Of a stretch of DNA of 64,000 bases, positions 18,229 through 26,683 are shown one piece after another. The stretch is from the NCBI GenBank assembly GCA_021732385.1, contig JAKFVA010000004.1, positions 1 to 64,000 of the forward strand, written 5' to 3'. The notes beneath the pieces were generated by a model that searched no databases, had not been told where the DNA came from, and was given only the letters and a program-made list of their open reading frames with translations. This stretch comes from Burkholderiales bacterium (GTDB lineage: Bacteria > Pseudomonadota > Gammaproteobacteria > Burkholderiales > Burkholderiaceae_C). A program made the translations under genes and the position numbers. How positions within the stretch are numbered: the first letter of the stretch is position 1; every line of letters starts with the position of its first letter.

Positions 18229-20099
18229 GCGCACTTGCCTTGCCATGAATTTTTAGCCAGCAGGCGCTGCACGCCTCCCAGCAAGCCCGACGGCGCCAGC
18301 ACCATGATGCACATCACAAACAGACCCAACGCGCCACGCCAATAGTCAAAGCCGCGGCCCAGTTCGGCGCTGGCCCAGGTCAGTACGCCGCTGCCCAGCG
18401 CCGCGCCCCACAGGTGGTGTACACCGCCGAGCAACACCACCAGCAGCGCATCGACCGACGTGGCCACGCTGGCCACTGAAGGAAATACCGCCCCCTTATG
18501 CGCGGCAAACAGGCCGCCCGCCAGCCCTGCCAGCACTGCACTTTCAACAAAGATACGGTATCGCACCCAGCCCAGCGGCAAGCCCGATGCACCAGCGCGC
18601 TGCGGCGCATCCCGCACCGCCTGCAAGGCTGCGCCCAGGGTGGATTGCGTCAGGCGCGCTAATGCCCACACGCTCAGCACTGCGAGGCCCAGCACCAGTG
18701 CAAAAAACAAGGGCCGGGTCTGCTCGGTGACCAGAATCAAGCCAATCACGCCGTTGTCGCCACCGGTGACGCCAACCCACTGCGTGGCACTGGCCCACAA
18801 CACCTGCGCCAGCGCCAATGAGAGCATTGCCAGGTAAACGCCGCTTGAGCGCACCACCACTGCGCCAAATACAGCAGCTACAACCAGTGCGGCCATACAG
18901 CCCGCCAGCAATGCCCCCGGCAGCGCCCAGCCCCAGGCCGCATGCGAGAGCGCTGCACCGTAAGCGCCCAGTGCAAAAAATGCGGCGTGGCCAAAACTGA
19001 CTAGCCCGCCCAGCGCCATCATGGCTTGCAGGCTGAGGCCAAAAATCAGCAAAATGAGCGCGTCAAGCGCGAGCGACTGTCCGTAGTCACCCGTGGTACC
19101 TAAAAACCCCAGCAAGACGACGAACGCGGCAAAAGGCAAGGCTTTGGCTGTTTTTCCAGCTGGCTTTGGCAGCCAGTTGAGGTGAAATTTTTGCGGCAAT
19201 TCACGCGTTGCGTCCGCGTGGGCCGAGCCCATCAAGCCCTGTGGACGCAGCGCCAGCACCAGCGCCATGACCACAAACACCAGCACTAGCGTGGCCTGTG
19301 GAAACAGGCTCACCCCCAGCGCGTGCACGAGGCCAATCAACAGCGCCGCCAGAAAAGCTCCGCTAATGCTGCCCAGCCCGCCGGTGACCACCACCACAAA
19401 GGTTTCCACAATCACGTTCATGTCCATTTGCAAATGCGCGGGCTCACGCGGCAACTGCAAGGCGCCGCCCAGGCCAGCCAATGCACAACCCAGCACCACG
19501 GCCCCCAACATCAAGGGTTTGGGATTGATGCCCAAAGCGCCCAGCATGGCGCGGTCTTGCGTGGCAGCACGCAGGCGCTGACCAAAACGGCTGCGTGTGA
19601 GTAGCCCATGCAGGCCCAGCCAGACCAGCGGCCCCAGCGCGAGTGTGACGAGTTGCCAAACAGGAAATAGCGCGCCCCAAATTTCAACAGCTCCACCCAA
19701 GCCCGGAAAGCGCGGGGCAAACACCTCATCAGCGCCAAAGCCCAAGCGCATGGCATCGTGCAGTGCCAGCGTCAGGCCAAAGGTAGCGACTAACTGGTAG
19801 AGCTCTGGCGCGCCATAGAGCCTGCGCAGCAACACAAATTCGGCAACGGCACCTACTGCACCTGCGGCCAATGCGCCCAAAAGCAGCGCAAACGCATACA
19901 GTGCGGGGCTTTCACCCCAGGCTGGCAACCACAGCGTAACGATGTGTGCCGACAAAAGCGCGCCCAGCATGAAGAAGCTGCCATGCGCAAAATTGACGAT
20001 GCGCGTAACGCCAAAAATCAGCGTCAGCCCTGCCGCCATCAGGAACAAGGTGGTGGCGTAGCTCAGGCCATTTAGCAGCTGAATGGCATAAAAGCTCAT
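18225..20099 (-). CDS. Fused LivH-LivM branched-chain amino acid-type permease
   Basis: A 624-residue membrane protein in which two permease subunits are joined. Residues 1-290 are LivH-like (LLNGLSYATTLFLMAAGLTL, GVTRIVNFAHGSFFMLGA). Residues about 325-624 are LivM-like (ALDALILLIFGLSLQAMMAL, GLVSFGHAAFFALGAYGAAL, PLGWVRYRIFVESAVLAGLA). The linker is a short basic and proline-containing segment near residues 300-318. In most bacteria LivH and LivM are separate heterodimer partners, so the fusion supplies the whole membrane channel. No binding protein gene is adjacent; two candidate binding proteins occur at 56156 and 57946. Cargo may be amino acids, urea or another small solute. Confidence 0.92.
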   Translation of the reverse strand: MSFYAIQLLNGLSYATTLFLMAAGLTLIFGVTRIVNFAHGSFFMLGALLSAHIVTLWLPAWGESPALYAFALLLGALAAGAVGAVAEFVLLRRLYGAPELYQLVATFGLTLALHDAMRLGFGADEVFAPRFPGLGGAVEIWGALFPVWQLVTLALGPLVWLGLHGLLTRSRFGQRLRAATQDRAMLGALGINPKPLMLGAVVLGCALAGLGGALQLPREPAHLQMDMNVIVETFVVVVTGGLGSISGAFLAALLIGLVHALGVSLFPQATLVLVFVVMALVLALRPQGLMGSAHADATRELPQKFHLNWLPKPAGKTAKALPFAAFVVLLGFLGTTGDYGQSLALDALILLIFGLSLQAMMALGGLVSFGHAAFFALGAYGAALSHAAWGWALPGALLAGCMAALVVAAVFGAVVVRSSGVYLAMLSLALAQVLWASATQWVGVTGGDNGVIGLILVTEQTRPLFFALVLGLAVLSVWALARLTQSTLGAALQAVRDAPQRAGASGLPLGWVRYRIFVESAVLAGLAGGLFAAHKGAVFPSVASVATSVDALLVVLLGGVHHLWGAALGSGVLTWASAELGRGFDYWRGALGLFVMCIMVLAPSGLLGGVQRLLAKNSWQGKCA

Positions 20100-20162
20100 G
20101 TGCGCAGCGGGTGGAGTTGCGCTAGTTTGAAGTCAGCGGGGATTAAGCAGCGTCCCGGCTGC

Positions 20163-20900
20163 TTAACCAAGCCAGGTGGTGAAGTCTGCGACCGGCACGC
20201 GAGTGGTGCTGTAGCTGTTAACCAGCGCCGATTTGTCGGCATAACCCAGCGACATGCCGCAGACCAGCATCTCCTCGGGCCCAGCCCCCAGATGCGGCAG
20301 GATGATCTTGGCAAAGCCGTTCCAGGCGGCTTGGGGGCAGGTGTGCAAGCCACGCGCACGCGCCACCAGCATGATGCTTTGCAGGAACATACCGTAATCC
20401 ACCAGGCTGCCGCGGCCCATCACCTTGTCGAGCGTAAACATCAAGCCAACAGGCGCGTCAAAAAAGCGAAAATTTCGCTGCTGCTGGAGGTGCATTTTTT
20501 CCTTGTCACCCTTGGCTATGCCCAGCAGGCTGTAGAGCGTCCAGCCGTTTTCACGGCGCCGGTCGATGTAGGGGCTGATCCATTTTTCGGGGTAGTAGTC
20601 GTAGGCTTCCTTGTATTCGGCAGCCAGCGCCGGGTTGGCATTGATGGCGTCGTGCGCGGCGCAAACTTTCTCGACCAGCGTGTCACGGCTTGCGCCTTGC
20701 AGCACATAGGTTTTCCAGGGCTGGGTGTTGGTGCCGCTGGCGGCGCGGCGCGCTACTTCCAGAATGTCGGTGATGGTTTCGCGCGGCACGGGTGTGGGCA
20801 AGAACGCGCGCGCCGAAAAACGGCTGAGCAAGGCCGCATCCACACTGGCGGGGTCTTGAATGACAGTGCCAACTTGGTTGGAAAGGACAGGATGAGTCAC
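20163..20900 (-). CDS. Nitroreductase-family FMN oxidoreductase
   Basis: A 245-residue flavoprotein of the nitroreductase family. The FMN-binding start RFSARAFLPTPVPRETI and the block RRAASGTNTQPWKTYVL are characteristic. The central FDAPVGLMFTLD, the DYGMFLQSIMLVARARGLHTC segment and a carboxyl-terminal GMSLGYAD complete it. Members reduce nitroaromatics, quinones or flavins with NAD(P)H; the physiological substrate is unknown. Its start overlaps the thioesterase stop (ATGA) and the livHM fusion begins 63 bases downstream. Confidence 0.88.
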   Translation of the reverse strand: MTHPVLSNQVGTVIQDPASVDAALLSRFSARAFLPTPVPRETITDILEVARRAASGTNTQPWKTYVLQGASRDTLVEKVCAAHDAINANPALAAEYKEAYDYYPEKWISPYIDRRRENGWTLYSLLGIAKGDKEKMHLQQQRNFRFFDAPVGLMFTLDKVMGRGSLVDYGMFLQSIMLVARARGLHTCPQAAWNGFAKIILPHLGAGPEEMLVCGMSLGYADKSALVNSYSTTRVPVADFTTWLG

Positions 20901-21331
20901 GTGATTTGCTCCAAAACAGAAATAAAAGCCTCGGGCAGAGGCACGGGTTTGCGACTTGCTTTGTCTACATAAACATGAACGAAATAGCCTTGCGCCGCGC
21001 TGCTGGGCTGGCCCTGGGCAAATAGCGCAATCTCATAGCGCACACTGGAGGTGCCGCGATGTGCCACGCGGATACCCGCCTCCACCACCTGCGGAAATGC
21101 CAGCGGTGCAAAGTAATCGCATTGCGACTGCACTACCAGGCCAATGGTCTGGCCATTGTGCAAGTCAAGCATGCCCTGGGCTATCAGCCAGGCATTAATG
21201 GCGGTGTCAAACCAGCCGTAATAGACAACGTTGTTGACATGACCGTACGCGTCATTGTCTGACCAGCGGGTAGTGATGGTGGCAAACGCCTTGTAGGCAG
21301 TACGCAGTTCGGGTTGCGGGCGTGAATTCAT
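20897..21331 (-). CDS. Acyl-CoA thioesterase (4HBT hot-dog family)
   Basis: A 144-residue hot-dog-fold thioesterase of the YbgC/FadM type. The catalytic motif is DNDAYGHVNNVVYYGWFDT and the strand LVVQSQCDYFAPLAF follows. I chose the ATG at 21331 (MNSRPQPELRTAYKAF); an upstream in-frame start at 21382 adds residues with no family match. It hydrolyses acyl-CoA or acyl-carrier thioesters. It is the first gene of a minus-strand run and is divergent from the phasin gene, which hints at shared acyl-CoA/PHA physiology. Confidence 0.88.
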   Translation of the reverse strand: MNSRPQPELRTAYKAFATITTRWSDNDAYGHVNNVVYYGWFDTAINAWLIAQGMLDLHNGQTIGLVVQSQCDYFAPLAFPQVVEAGIRVAHRGTSSVRYEIALFAQGQPSSAAQGYFVHVYVDKASRKPVPLPEAFISVLEQIT

Positions 21332-21446
21332 TGCCCGGTATTTTGCCAGTGCAGCGCCTGGCCTTGCCGCAGCCCGCAACACCCACTTGTGTCGCGCTCA
21401 TGAAAGGCGGCTGCGCTAGGCAATTTCTAGAAAACCGGCTCTAATA

Positions 21447-21520
21447 TGCTGCGTTGCAGCAAAATGCACTTGCAAAACCTGGGAAAACCCTTAAACTTCA
21501 TTCCATGCTGCACTGCAACA
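21447..21520 (+). promoter_or_regulatory. Two TGCTGC-palindromes upstream of phasin
   Basis: TGCTGCGTTGCAGCA at 21447-21461 and TGCTGCACTGCAACA at 21506-21520 are two near-identical imperfect palindromes 59 bases apart. PHA regulators of the PhaR/PhbR type are known to bind TGC-rich sites before phasin genes, so these are candidate operators. The assignment to PhaR is inference. A GACCC-TAG-GGGTC hairpin follows at 21527-21539. Confidence 0.5.
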
Positions 21521-21580
21521 AATCAGACCCTAGGGGTCACAGCGCAGATATTTATCCACACAACTATTGGAGATATAACT

Positions 21581-22123
21581 ATGTTGACCGCTGAGCAAAT
21601 TCTGGCATCCCACAAAGCCAACGTCGAAACCCTATTTGGCCTGACCACCAAGGCGTTCGAAGGCGTTGAGAAAATTGTTGAACTCAACCTGACCGCTTCT
21701 AAAGCTGCCTTGGCTGAGTCCGCCAACCATGTGCAAGCTGCCATGAGTGTGAAAGACGCGCAAGAGCTGCTGGCCCTGCAAGCTGGCCTGATGCAGCCTC
21801 TGGCCGAGAAAACTGCCGCTTACAGCCGCCATTTGTATGACATTGCCTCGGCTTCGGGCACCGAACTGGGCAAAGCTGTAGAAGCTAAAACCAACGAAGC
21901 ACAAAAAGCTTTTGTTGGAATTGTAGACAACATCGCCAAGAACGCGCCTGCCGGTTCCGAGACCGCAGTGGCTGTGATGAAAAGCGCTGTGGCCGCTGCC
22001 AACAACGCCTACGAGTCGGTACAGAAAGCTGTTAGCCAGGCGACCGAAATGGCCGAAACCAATTTCAACGCCGTGACCAGCACCGCTGTGAACGCCGCTA
22101 AAACCACCGCTCGCAAGCGTTAA
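21581..22123 (+). CDS. Phasin (PHA granule-associated protein)
   Basis: A 180-residue helical, alanine-rich protein of the phasin_2 family, which coats polyhydroxyalkanoate granules. [20 protein letters not shown] and [19 protein letters not shown] are typical, with a basic end TTARKR. The ATG at 21581 has GGAG eight bases upstream, deciding the start over the ATG-like codon at 21446. It is followed by a strong terminator, so it is monocistronic. Its presence implies PHA storage, although phaC/phaA/phaB are not in the window. Confidence 0.92.
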   Translation: MLTAEQILASHKANVETLFGLTTKAFEGVEKIVELNLTASKAALAESANHVQAAMSVKDAQELLALQAGLMQPLAEKTAAYSRHLYDIASASGTELGKAVEAKTNEAQKAFVGIVDNIAKNAPAGSETAVAVMKSAVAAANNAYESVQKAVSQATEMAETNFNAVTSTAVNAAKTTARKR

Positions 22124-22161
22124 TTTGCTTGTAAGCTGCTTGTTCGCACAAGCAGCTCGTT

Positions 22162-22189
22162 AAAAAACCCGGCTTATGCCGGGTTTTTT
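22162..22189 (+). terminator. Intrinsic terminator after phasin
   Basis: A perfect 12-bp stem (AAAAAACCCGGC at 22162-22173 with GCCGGGTTTTTT at 22178-22189) and a TTAT loop, ending in a T-run. It starts 38 bases after the phasin stop. Confidence 0.9.
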
Positions 22190-22261
22190 CTTTCTGCAAA
22201 CCATTTTTTTGCTGCAGCAATTCCGTCCCCTGACTGTAAAAAATAAGCCTACCTTTTTAAA

Positions 22262-22286
22262 TTATTAAGAATGATTCTCGTTTGCT
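22262..22286 (+). promoter_or_regulatory. Probable Fur box before the Fe(III)-binding protein
   Basis: The minus strand reads CAAACGAGAATCATTCTTAA, close to the AATGATAATCATTATC-type Fur consensus (I count 12 of 16 matches over the core). It lies about 40-60 bases before the start of an iron-binding protein gene, where a Fur repressor would be expected. Confidence 0.65.
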
Positions 22287-22323
22287 TTATCATTGCGTCA
22301 TCTTTTGTTTAAAGGAAGCCACT

Positions 22324-23367
22324 ATGTTTAAAACTATTTTTGCTGTCAGTGCGCTCAGCCTGACGGCGTTAGCCGCAGCTCATGCACAGAGCAATGTGCT
22401 CAATCTTTATTCAGCTCGCCATTACGCTACCGACGAGGCGCTATACAGCAACTTCACCAAGGCCACGGGTATTCAGATCAACCGCGTTGACGCGGATGAC
22501 GCCAGCATTTTGGCCCGCCTTAAAGCCGAAGGTGCCGCCTCCCCCGCCGATGTTGTTTTACTGGTGGATGCCGCTCGCCTGTGGAAGGCCGAGAACGAGG
22601 GTTTGTTCCAGCCAGTCAAGTCCAGCCTGCTAGAACAGGCGATTCCTGCACAGTACCGCAGCAAACCTTCGGCTGATGGTGCAAGCTCGTGGTTTGGTTT
22701 TTCCACTCGCGCCCGCGTGATTGTGTACAACAAGGTCAAAGTGCAGCGCATTGATGTGGACACCTATGAAGAGCTAGGCGATCCCAAAAACAAGGGCCTA
22801 CTGTGCATCCGCTCGGGCTCGCACCCCTACAACCTGTCACTGTTTGGCGCGCTGGTTGAGCATGTGGGGGAAGCGGCCGCTGAGAGCTGGCTCAAAGGTA
22901 TGGTGGCCAATATGGCGCGCGAACCCAAGGGCGGCGATACCGACCAAATAAAAGGCGTGGCTTCTGGCGAATGCGGTATGGCGGTTACCAATACCTACTA
23001 CGTGGCGCGCATCATGCGTTCTGAGAAGGCGGAGGACAAAGCCATTGCTGAGAAAATCGGTGTGGTGTTTCCCAACCAAAGTTCATGGGGTACACACCTG
23101 AACATTGCAGGTGGTGGCGTGGCAAAGAATGCCAAGAATGGCGCCAATGCCGTAAAGTTTTTGGAGTACCTGGCCAGTCCTGAAGCCCAGAACTATTTTG
23201 CCAACGGCAATAACGAGTACCCGGTTGTGAGTGGCGTGAAGTTCAACAATGTGGCGCTGAGCGCCATGGCGGGTGGCGCTTTCAAGATTGAAACCGTTGG
23301 CTTGGGCGTAGTGGGTTCAAACCAGATCAAAGTGCAGCAAATGCTGGACCGCGTGGGCTTTAAATAA
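22324..23367 (+). CDS. Fe(III) ABC transporter substrate-binding protein (FbpA/FutA type)
   Basis: A 347-residue periplasmic protein with signal peptide MFKTIFAVSALSLTALAAAHAQ. The mature part begins NVLNLYSARHYATDEALY, typical of the FutA/FbpA class, and contains the paired tyrosines NTYYVARIM that bind ferric iron in this family, as well as LLVDAARLW and AVKFLEYLASPEAQ. AAGGAAG lies a few bases before the ATG, and a Fur box is upstream. No permease or ATPase gene is adjacent: the next gene is convergent, so the FbpB/FbpC partners must be elsewhere. Confidence 0.93.
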   Translation: MFKTIFAVSALSLTALAAAHAQSNVLNLYSARHYATDEALYSNFTKATGIQINRVDADDASILARLKAEGAASPADVVLLVDAARLWKAENEGLFQPVKSSLLEQAIPAQYRSKPSADGASSWFGFSTRARVIVYNKVKVQRIDVDTYEELGDPKNKGLLCIRSGSHPYNLSLFGALVEHVGEAAAESWLKGMVANMAREPKGGDTDQIKGVASGECGMAVTNTYYVARIMRSEKAEDKAIAEKIGVVFPNQSSWGTHLNIAGGGVAKNAKNGANAVKFLEYLASPEAQNYFANGNNEYPVVSGVKFNNVALSAMAGGAFKIETVGLGVVGSNQIKVQQMLDRVGFK

Positions 23368-23387
23368 GTAGCGGGCTTTTTTCATGC

Positions 23388-26321
23388 CTAGCGGCGCAGC
23401 AATACCTTCAGGGCCGTTTGCAGCCGCCGGGCCGATTCCGCGTCATGCGATGAAGCCAGCAGCGTGGCCACGTCCTGCGCCCAGGTTTGCGCTGGTGCTG
23501 GGTCGTTGCGTTTGGTCAGCAATTGCAGCTGCATTGCACGGCGCGCGTCCAGGTGAGCCGCGGGTGTTGGCAACTCAGCCGCCATTTCAAGGCGCAGCAA
23601 GGCATTGGCACCCTCCCCGGCTGTGGCACCATCAAGCGCCTTGACCCAGTGGTTGCGCGCTGCTGCATTGACGCGACTGCCAAGCGCCTGTGCTGCAGGC
23701 AACTGCGTAGCATCACGCTGCTGCCAAGCTGTTAGCAAGTGCGTCAAGACCTCCCCGTGCGCCTGCATGGCAAGTTTTTTCAGTGCAACTTGCGCATGGT
23801 CCAACGCATCACGTTGGGCGCGAAAGGCAGCATCGCCCAGACGCGGCGCATCACGCAGGTCGCGCCGCGCGCCGGGTGCGCCACGGTCGGCAAAGCGCTC
23901 TGCGGACGGTCTGTCAAAGCGGCCACGCTCGGCATCGCGCGGCGTAAAGCGGTTGTCGCCAGGACGTTCAGCGCCACCACGGCCAGAAGCGGGTTTGCCG
24001 CCACGGCCTGTCGGTGCCGGCTCGGCCTTTTTCATGCCGGGGCGGTCATCGCCGCGCACGGCCTTGACAGGCTTGACGGGTTTGGCGACTTGCGCTGGCG
24101 CTGCGACTTGCGCTGGCGCTGCAACTTGCGCGGGTACCGCGGCTTCCTGGGGCTCGTGCAGTCCTGATTCAACCAAAGCTACAGCTTCGGGGATCTGCAT
24201 AGCGTCGCCAGCCAGTGCAGGGGTATCTGCCTGCTCGGGCTGTACGTTGGCAGGCGGGTTCAGTGGCGGCAGAGACTGTGGCGTTTGAAGTTGCGCAACG
24301 GGCAAGGCCGGGGCATCGGCCTGGCCAAGCTGCGCTGCCTGCAAGGCCGTCATGGCCGCGTGAATTGCCTGGGCATCGCCACTGGCGCTGGCCGCTTGAA
24401 GCGCTTTGGCAGCCTCCAGTACGGTGCGGTCACGGTCACTCAATGCGGCGTCGGCTTTTTCGCGTTCTTGCGTTTTGCGGTTGAAGGCGTCATCAATCGG
24501 CTGGCGAAACGCTTCCCACAGCTTTTGCTCGAGCTTGCGCTCCATCGGCACCGACTGCGCTTCAGCTTGCCAGCGTTGCTGCAGCGTTTTGACGGCATCA
24601 ATGCGCAAATGCGGCTCGCTGCCCAGCACAGTGGCTTGCTCAATCATGGCGCGGCGCTCGGCCAGACTTAACTTTTGCGCACTTTCAAGCGGCTCATAAG
24701 CGGCGTTGATGGCGGCTTTCCATTGGGACTGCAACTCGCCAAATGCTTTTTCACCTACATGCCCAGCGTCACGCCAGCGGTCGGTGAACTGTTGCGCGGC
24801 GCGGGCGAAGGCTTTCCATTCATGCGGCTCGGTTCGCTGGGTATTTTTTACCGTCCAGGCCTTGACCTCTTCAATCAGTGCCAAGCGTTGGGCCCGGTGC
24901 GCAGCCTCCTCGGACTTGACTTTTTCCAGCCAGACTTCAACTGACTGGTACGCCAGGTTGCAGGCTTCGTCAAAACGCTTCCACAAGGCGTGGTTGGGCA
25001 CACCGCCCTGGTCAGTTTGCTTCCATTGCTCACGCAGGCTGCGCAGGGTTTCTTGCAGCTTGCGCCCGCCCAGCACTGCCTTGGATTTGGTGCCCTTGGC
25101 GGCAGGCTGGGCTGGCTCGATGACCTCTGAAGTTTTGTCTGCCGCTTCGGTGCCTGCAGCTTCAGCCGTTTCAGTGGCTGGTGTTTTGACTGGCCCCTTG
25201 CGATGCGGCTTGACCAGCGCTTCCGCCTGTGTAACCAGTTCCAGGCGCAATTGATCGGCGCGCCAGCGTTGCCAGCCCTCCAATTCACCCGCCGCCGCCA
25301 AGGCGGCATTGACGCGCGCCTCCAGTGCGCCGTCCAGGTGCTTGCCGTGCTCTTTCAATGCCTGACGCACAGAGGCAGCCGCGCTGGCGCTTGCCTTGCC
25401 ATGGCCTTCGGCCATTTCAAGCTCCAGTTTTGAGAGCAACCCGCCCACAGTCTGGTTAGCCTTGGAGCGCATTTCACTCAGCACTGCTGGGTCCACAGCA
25501 GGCTTGCCGGGTTTGGCTACTGGTTCAGCCGCCAGGCCTCGCTGAGCCCGCAATTCATTGGCCCATACTGGGACGGGTGGCAGCGGCGCAGAGGTATCAG
25601 CCGCTGCAGCGCCAGCCAATGCCACGGCAGCAGAGAAAGCCTCCCACACCGCAAGCAACTGGCTTTGCGAGGCTTCAAGCAACGGCGCAAATTTGGCATC
25701 CACGCTGCCCCAACTGGCATCAGCAACCAACGCAGCCGCGCGTGCCTGCCATTGCTGCACATCGGCAGCCAGGGATTGCAGCGTCTGCTGCGCATCGTGC
25801 CAGCTTTTGGTAGAGAGCACCTCAATGCGTTGCGCCATTAAAACCGCCGCTTCGCGCTGCACCAGTGCGCCATGCTGCAAATCCTCAATACCCTTGATAC
25901 GCTCGGCCAGTTGAACCTTCAGCCCTGCCAGCGGCGGTTTGCTCAAGGGTGCGCCGCCTTTGGCGGCATCACGCTGCCAGGCCAATGCATCGGCAATATG
26001 AAAACGGCTGGCCTCCAGCAATGCAGTAGCTTTGGCCTCCCACTCTGCTGCTAGGCTTTCCTGGCCCTTGGCACGCTTGAGTTCATCAAGCCTTTCGCGA
26101 AGTGGCTTGGCTGCACCCTTATCGCGCGCGCCCAATTCCTTGAACACTGCCTGCATTTGGTCGGCACTCGGCTGGCTTGCCAGCCAGTCGCGAATACGTT
26201 GCGCGCGCTCGCCCGAGGTGGGGGCTGAAAACGCGCCCCCGGTGATAGCGTCCAAAGCGGGTACGGCATTGCCGGTGGGCGTTTGTGCTGCGGTAGAGCT
26301 GGTGGTTGAGTGATTAGGCAT
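23388..26321 (-). CDS. Large DUF349 repeat protein
   Basis: A 977-residue, strongly helical cytoplasmic protein with about three tandem DUF349 units near residues 425-640, each with a tryptophan-centred helix pair (for example LRSLREQWKQTDQGGVPNHA and FTDRWRDAGHVGEKAFGELQ). A long alanine-rich, basic low-complexity region follows (about 690-820), including repeated APAQVAAPAQVA and an Arg/Gly/Asp-rich stretch (GRGGKPASGRGGAERPGD, RDAERGRFDRPSAERF). Such RGG-like stretches often bind nucleic acid, but this is inference. Function of DUF349 proteins is not established. It is convergent with the iron-binding protein gene. Confidence 0.8.
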   Translation of the reverse strand: MPNHSTTSSTAAQTPTGNAVPALDAITGGAFSAPTSGERAQRIRDWLASQPSADQMQAVFKELGARDKGAAKPLRERLDELKRAKGQESLAAEWEAKATALLEASRFHIADALAWQRDAAKGGAPLSKPPLAGLKVQLAERIKGIEDLQHGALVQREAAVLMAQRIEVLSTKSWHDAQQTLQSLAADVQQWQARAAALVADASWGSVDAKFAPLLEASQSQLLAVWEAFSAAVALAGAAAADTSAPLPPVPVWANELRAQRGLAAEPVAKPGKPAVDPAVLSEMRSKANQTVGGLLSKLELEMAEGHGKASASAAASVRQALKEHGKHLDGALEARVNAALAAAGELEGWQRWRADQLRLELVTQAEALVKPHRKGPVKTPATETAEAAGTEAADKTSEVIEPAQPAAKGTKSKAVLGGRKLQETLRSLREQWKQTDQGGVPNHALWKRFDEACNLAYQSVEVWLEKVKSEEAAHRAQRLALIEEVKAWTVKNTQRTEPHEWKAFARAAQQFTDRWRDAGHVGEKAFGELQSQWKAAINAAYEPLESAQKLSLAERRAMIEQATVLGSEPHLRIDAVKTLQQRWQAEAQSVPMERKLEQKLWEAFRQPIDDAFNRKTQEREKADAALSDRDRTVLEAAKALQAASASGDAQAIHAAMTALQAAQLGQADAPALPVAQLQTPQSLPPLNPPANVQPEQADTPALAGDAMQIPEAVALVESGLHEPQEAAVPAQVAAPAQVAAPAQVAKPVKPVKAVRGDDRPGMKKAEPAPTGRGGKPASGRGGAERPGDNRFTPRDAERGRFDRPSAERFADRGAPGARRDLRDAPRLGDAAFRAQRDALDHAQVALKKLAMQAHGEVLTHLLTAWQQRDATQLPAAQALGSRVNAAARNHWVKALDGATAGEGANALLRLEMAAELPTPAAHLDARRAMQLQLLTKRNDPAPAQTWAQDVATLLASSHDAESARRLQTALKVLLRR

Positions 26322-26683
26322 TGCAATCGGGCAAGGGAAGGAGCGCTATTTTCACCTCGAATTGACCACTATTTCAAATGGCACCTCAAATGGCCGATAT
26401 CGCCGCAGCAAACGTGCACATCCAATTAGGTGTTGCCATCTGAAAACGTCTGCTCAGATAAATTCATGCGTAAAAACTAGCTCTATATTAAAAATAACAT
26501 CTATATAAGTAATTTTATATGCTTGACTGAATATTTTGACGGCTCCTAAAATTCAATTCGACATAACAAAGACGGGTTAACCCGAAATAGACTGCCTTAC
26601 GACAGCTTTATCGAAGTGTCGCTGTAGTCTCACGAAGCCTCTGATTTGGGTCATCCGACCCACCGCGCCACCATAGGAGTGCT
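26322..26683. other. 362-base intergenic leader before the lytic transglycosylase
   Basis: This is an AT-rich stretch with no credible gene. It holds a possible sigma-70 promoter (next entry), a perfect 12-base palindrome CGGGTTAACCCG at 26573-26584, and a small hairpin TGGGTC-ATCC-GACCCA at 26647-26662. AGGAG at 26675-26679 serves as ribosome-binding site for the ATG at 26684. The bases 26322-26520 show nothing I can name beyond the upstream region of the DUF349 gene. Confidence 0.55.
26523..26552 (+). promoter_or_regulatory. Candidate sigma-70 promoter
   Basis: TTGACT at 26523-26528 and TAAAAT at 26547-26552 are 18 bases apart, a fair -35/-10 pair in an AT-rich context, about 130 bases upstream of the lytic transglycosylase start. 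It was identified by eye only. Confidence 0.4.

Noticed and set aside
23739-24167. Tandem repeats considered as a CRISPR-like array
   Set aside because: Units are 18 bases without spacers and are in frame in the DUF349 coding sequence.
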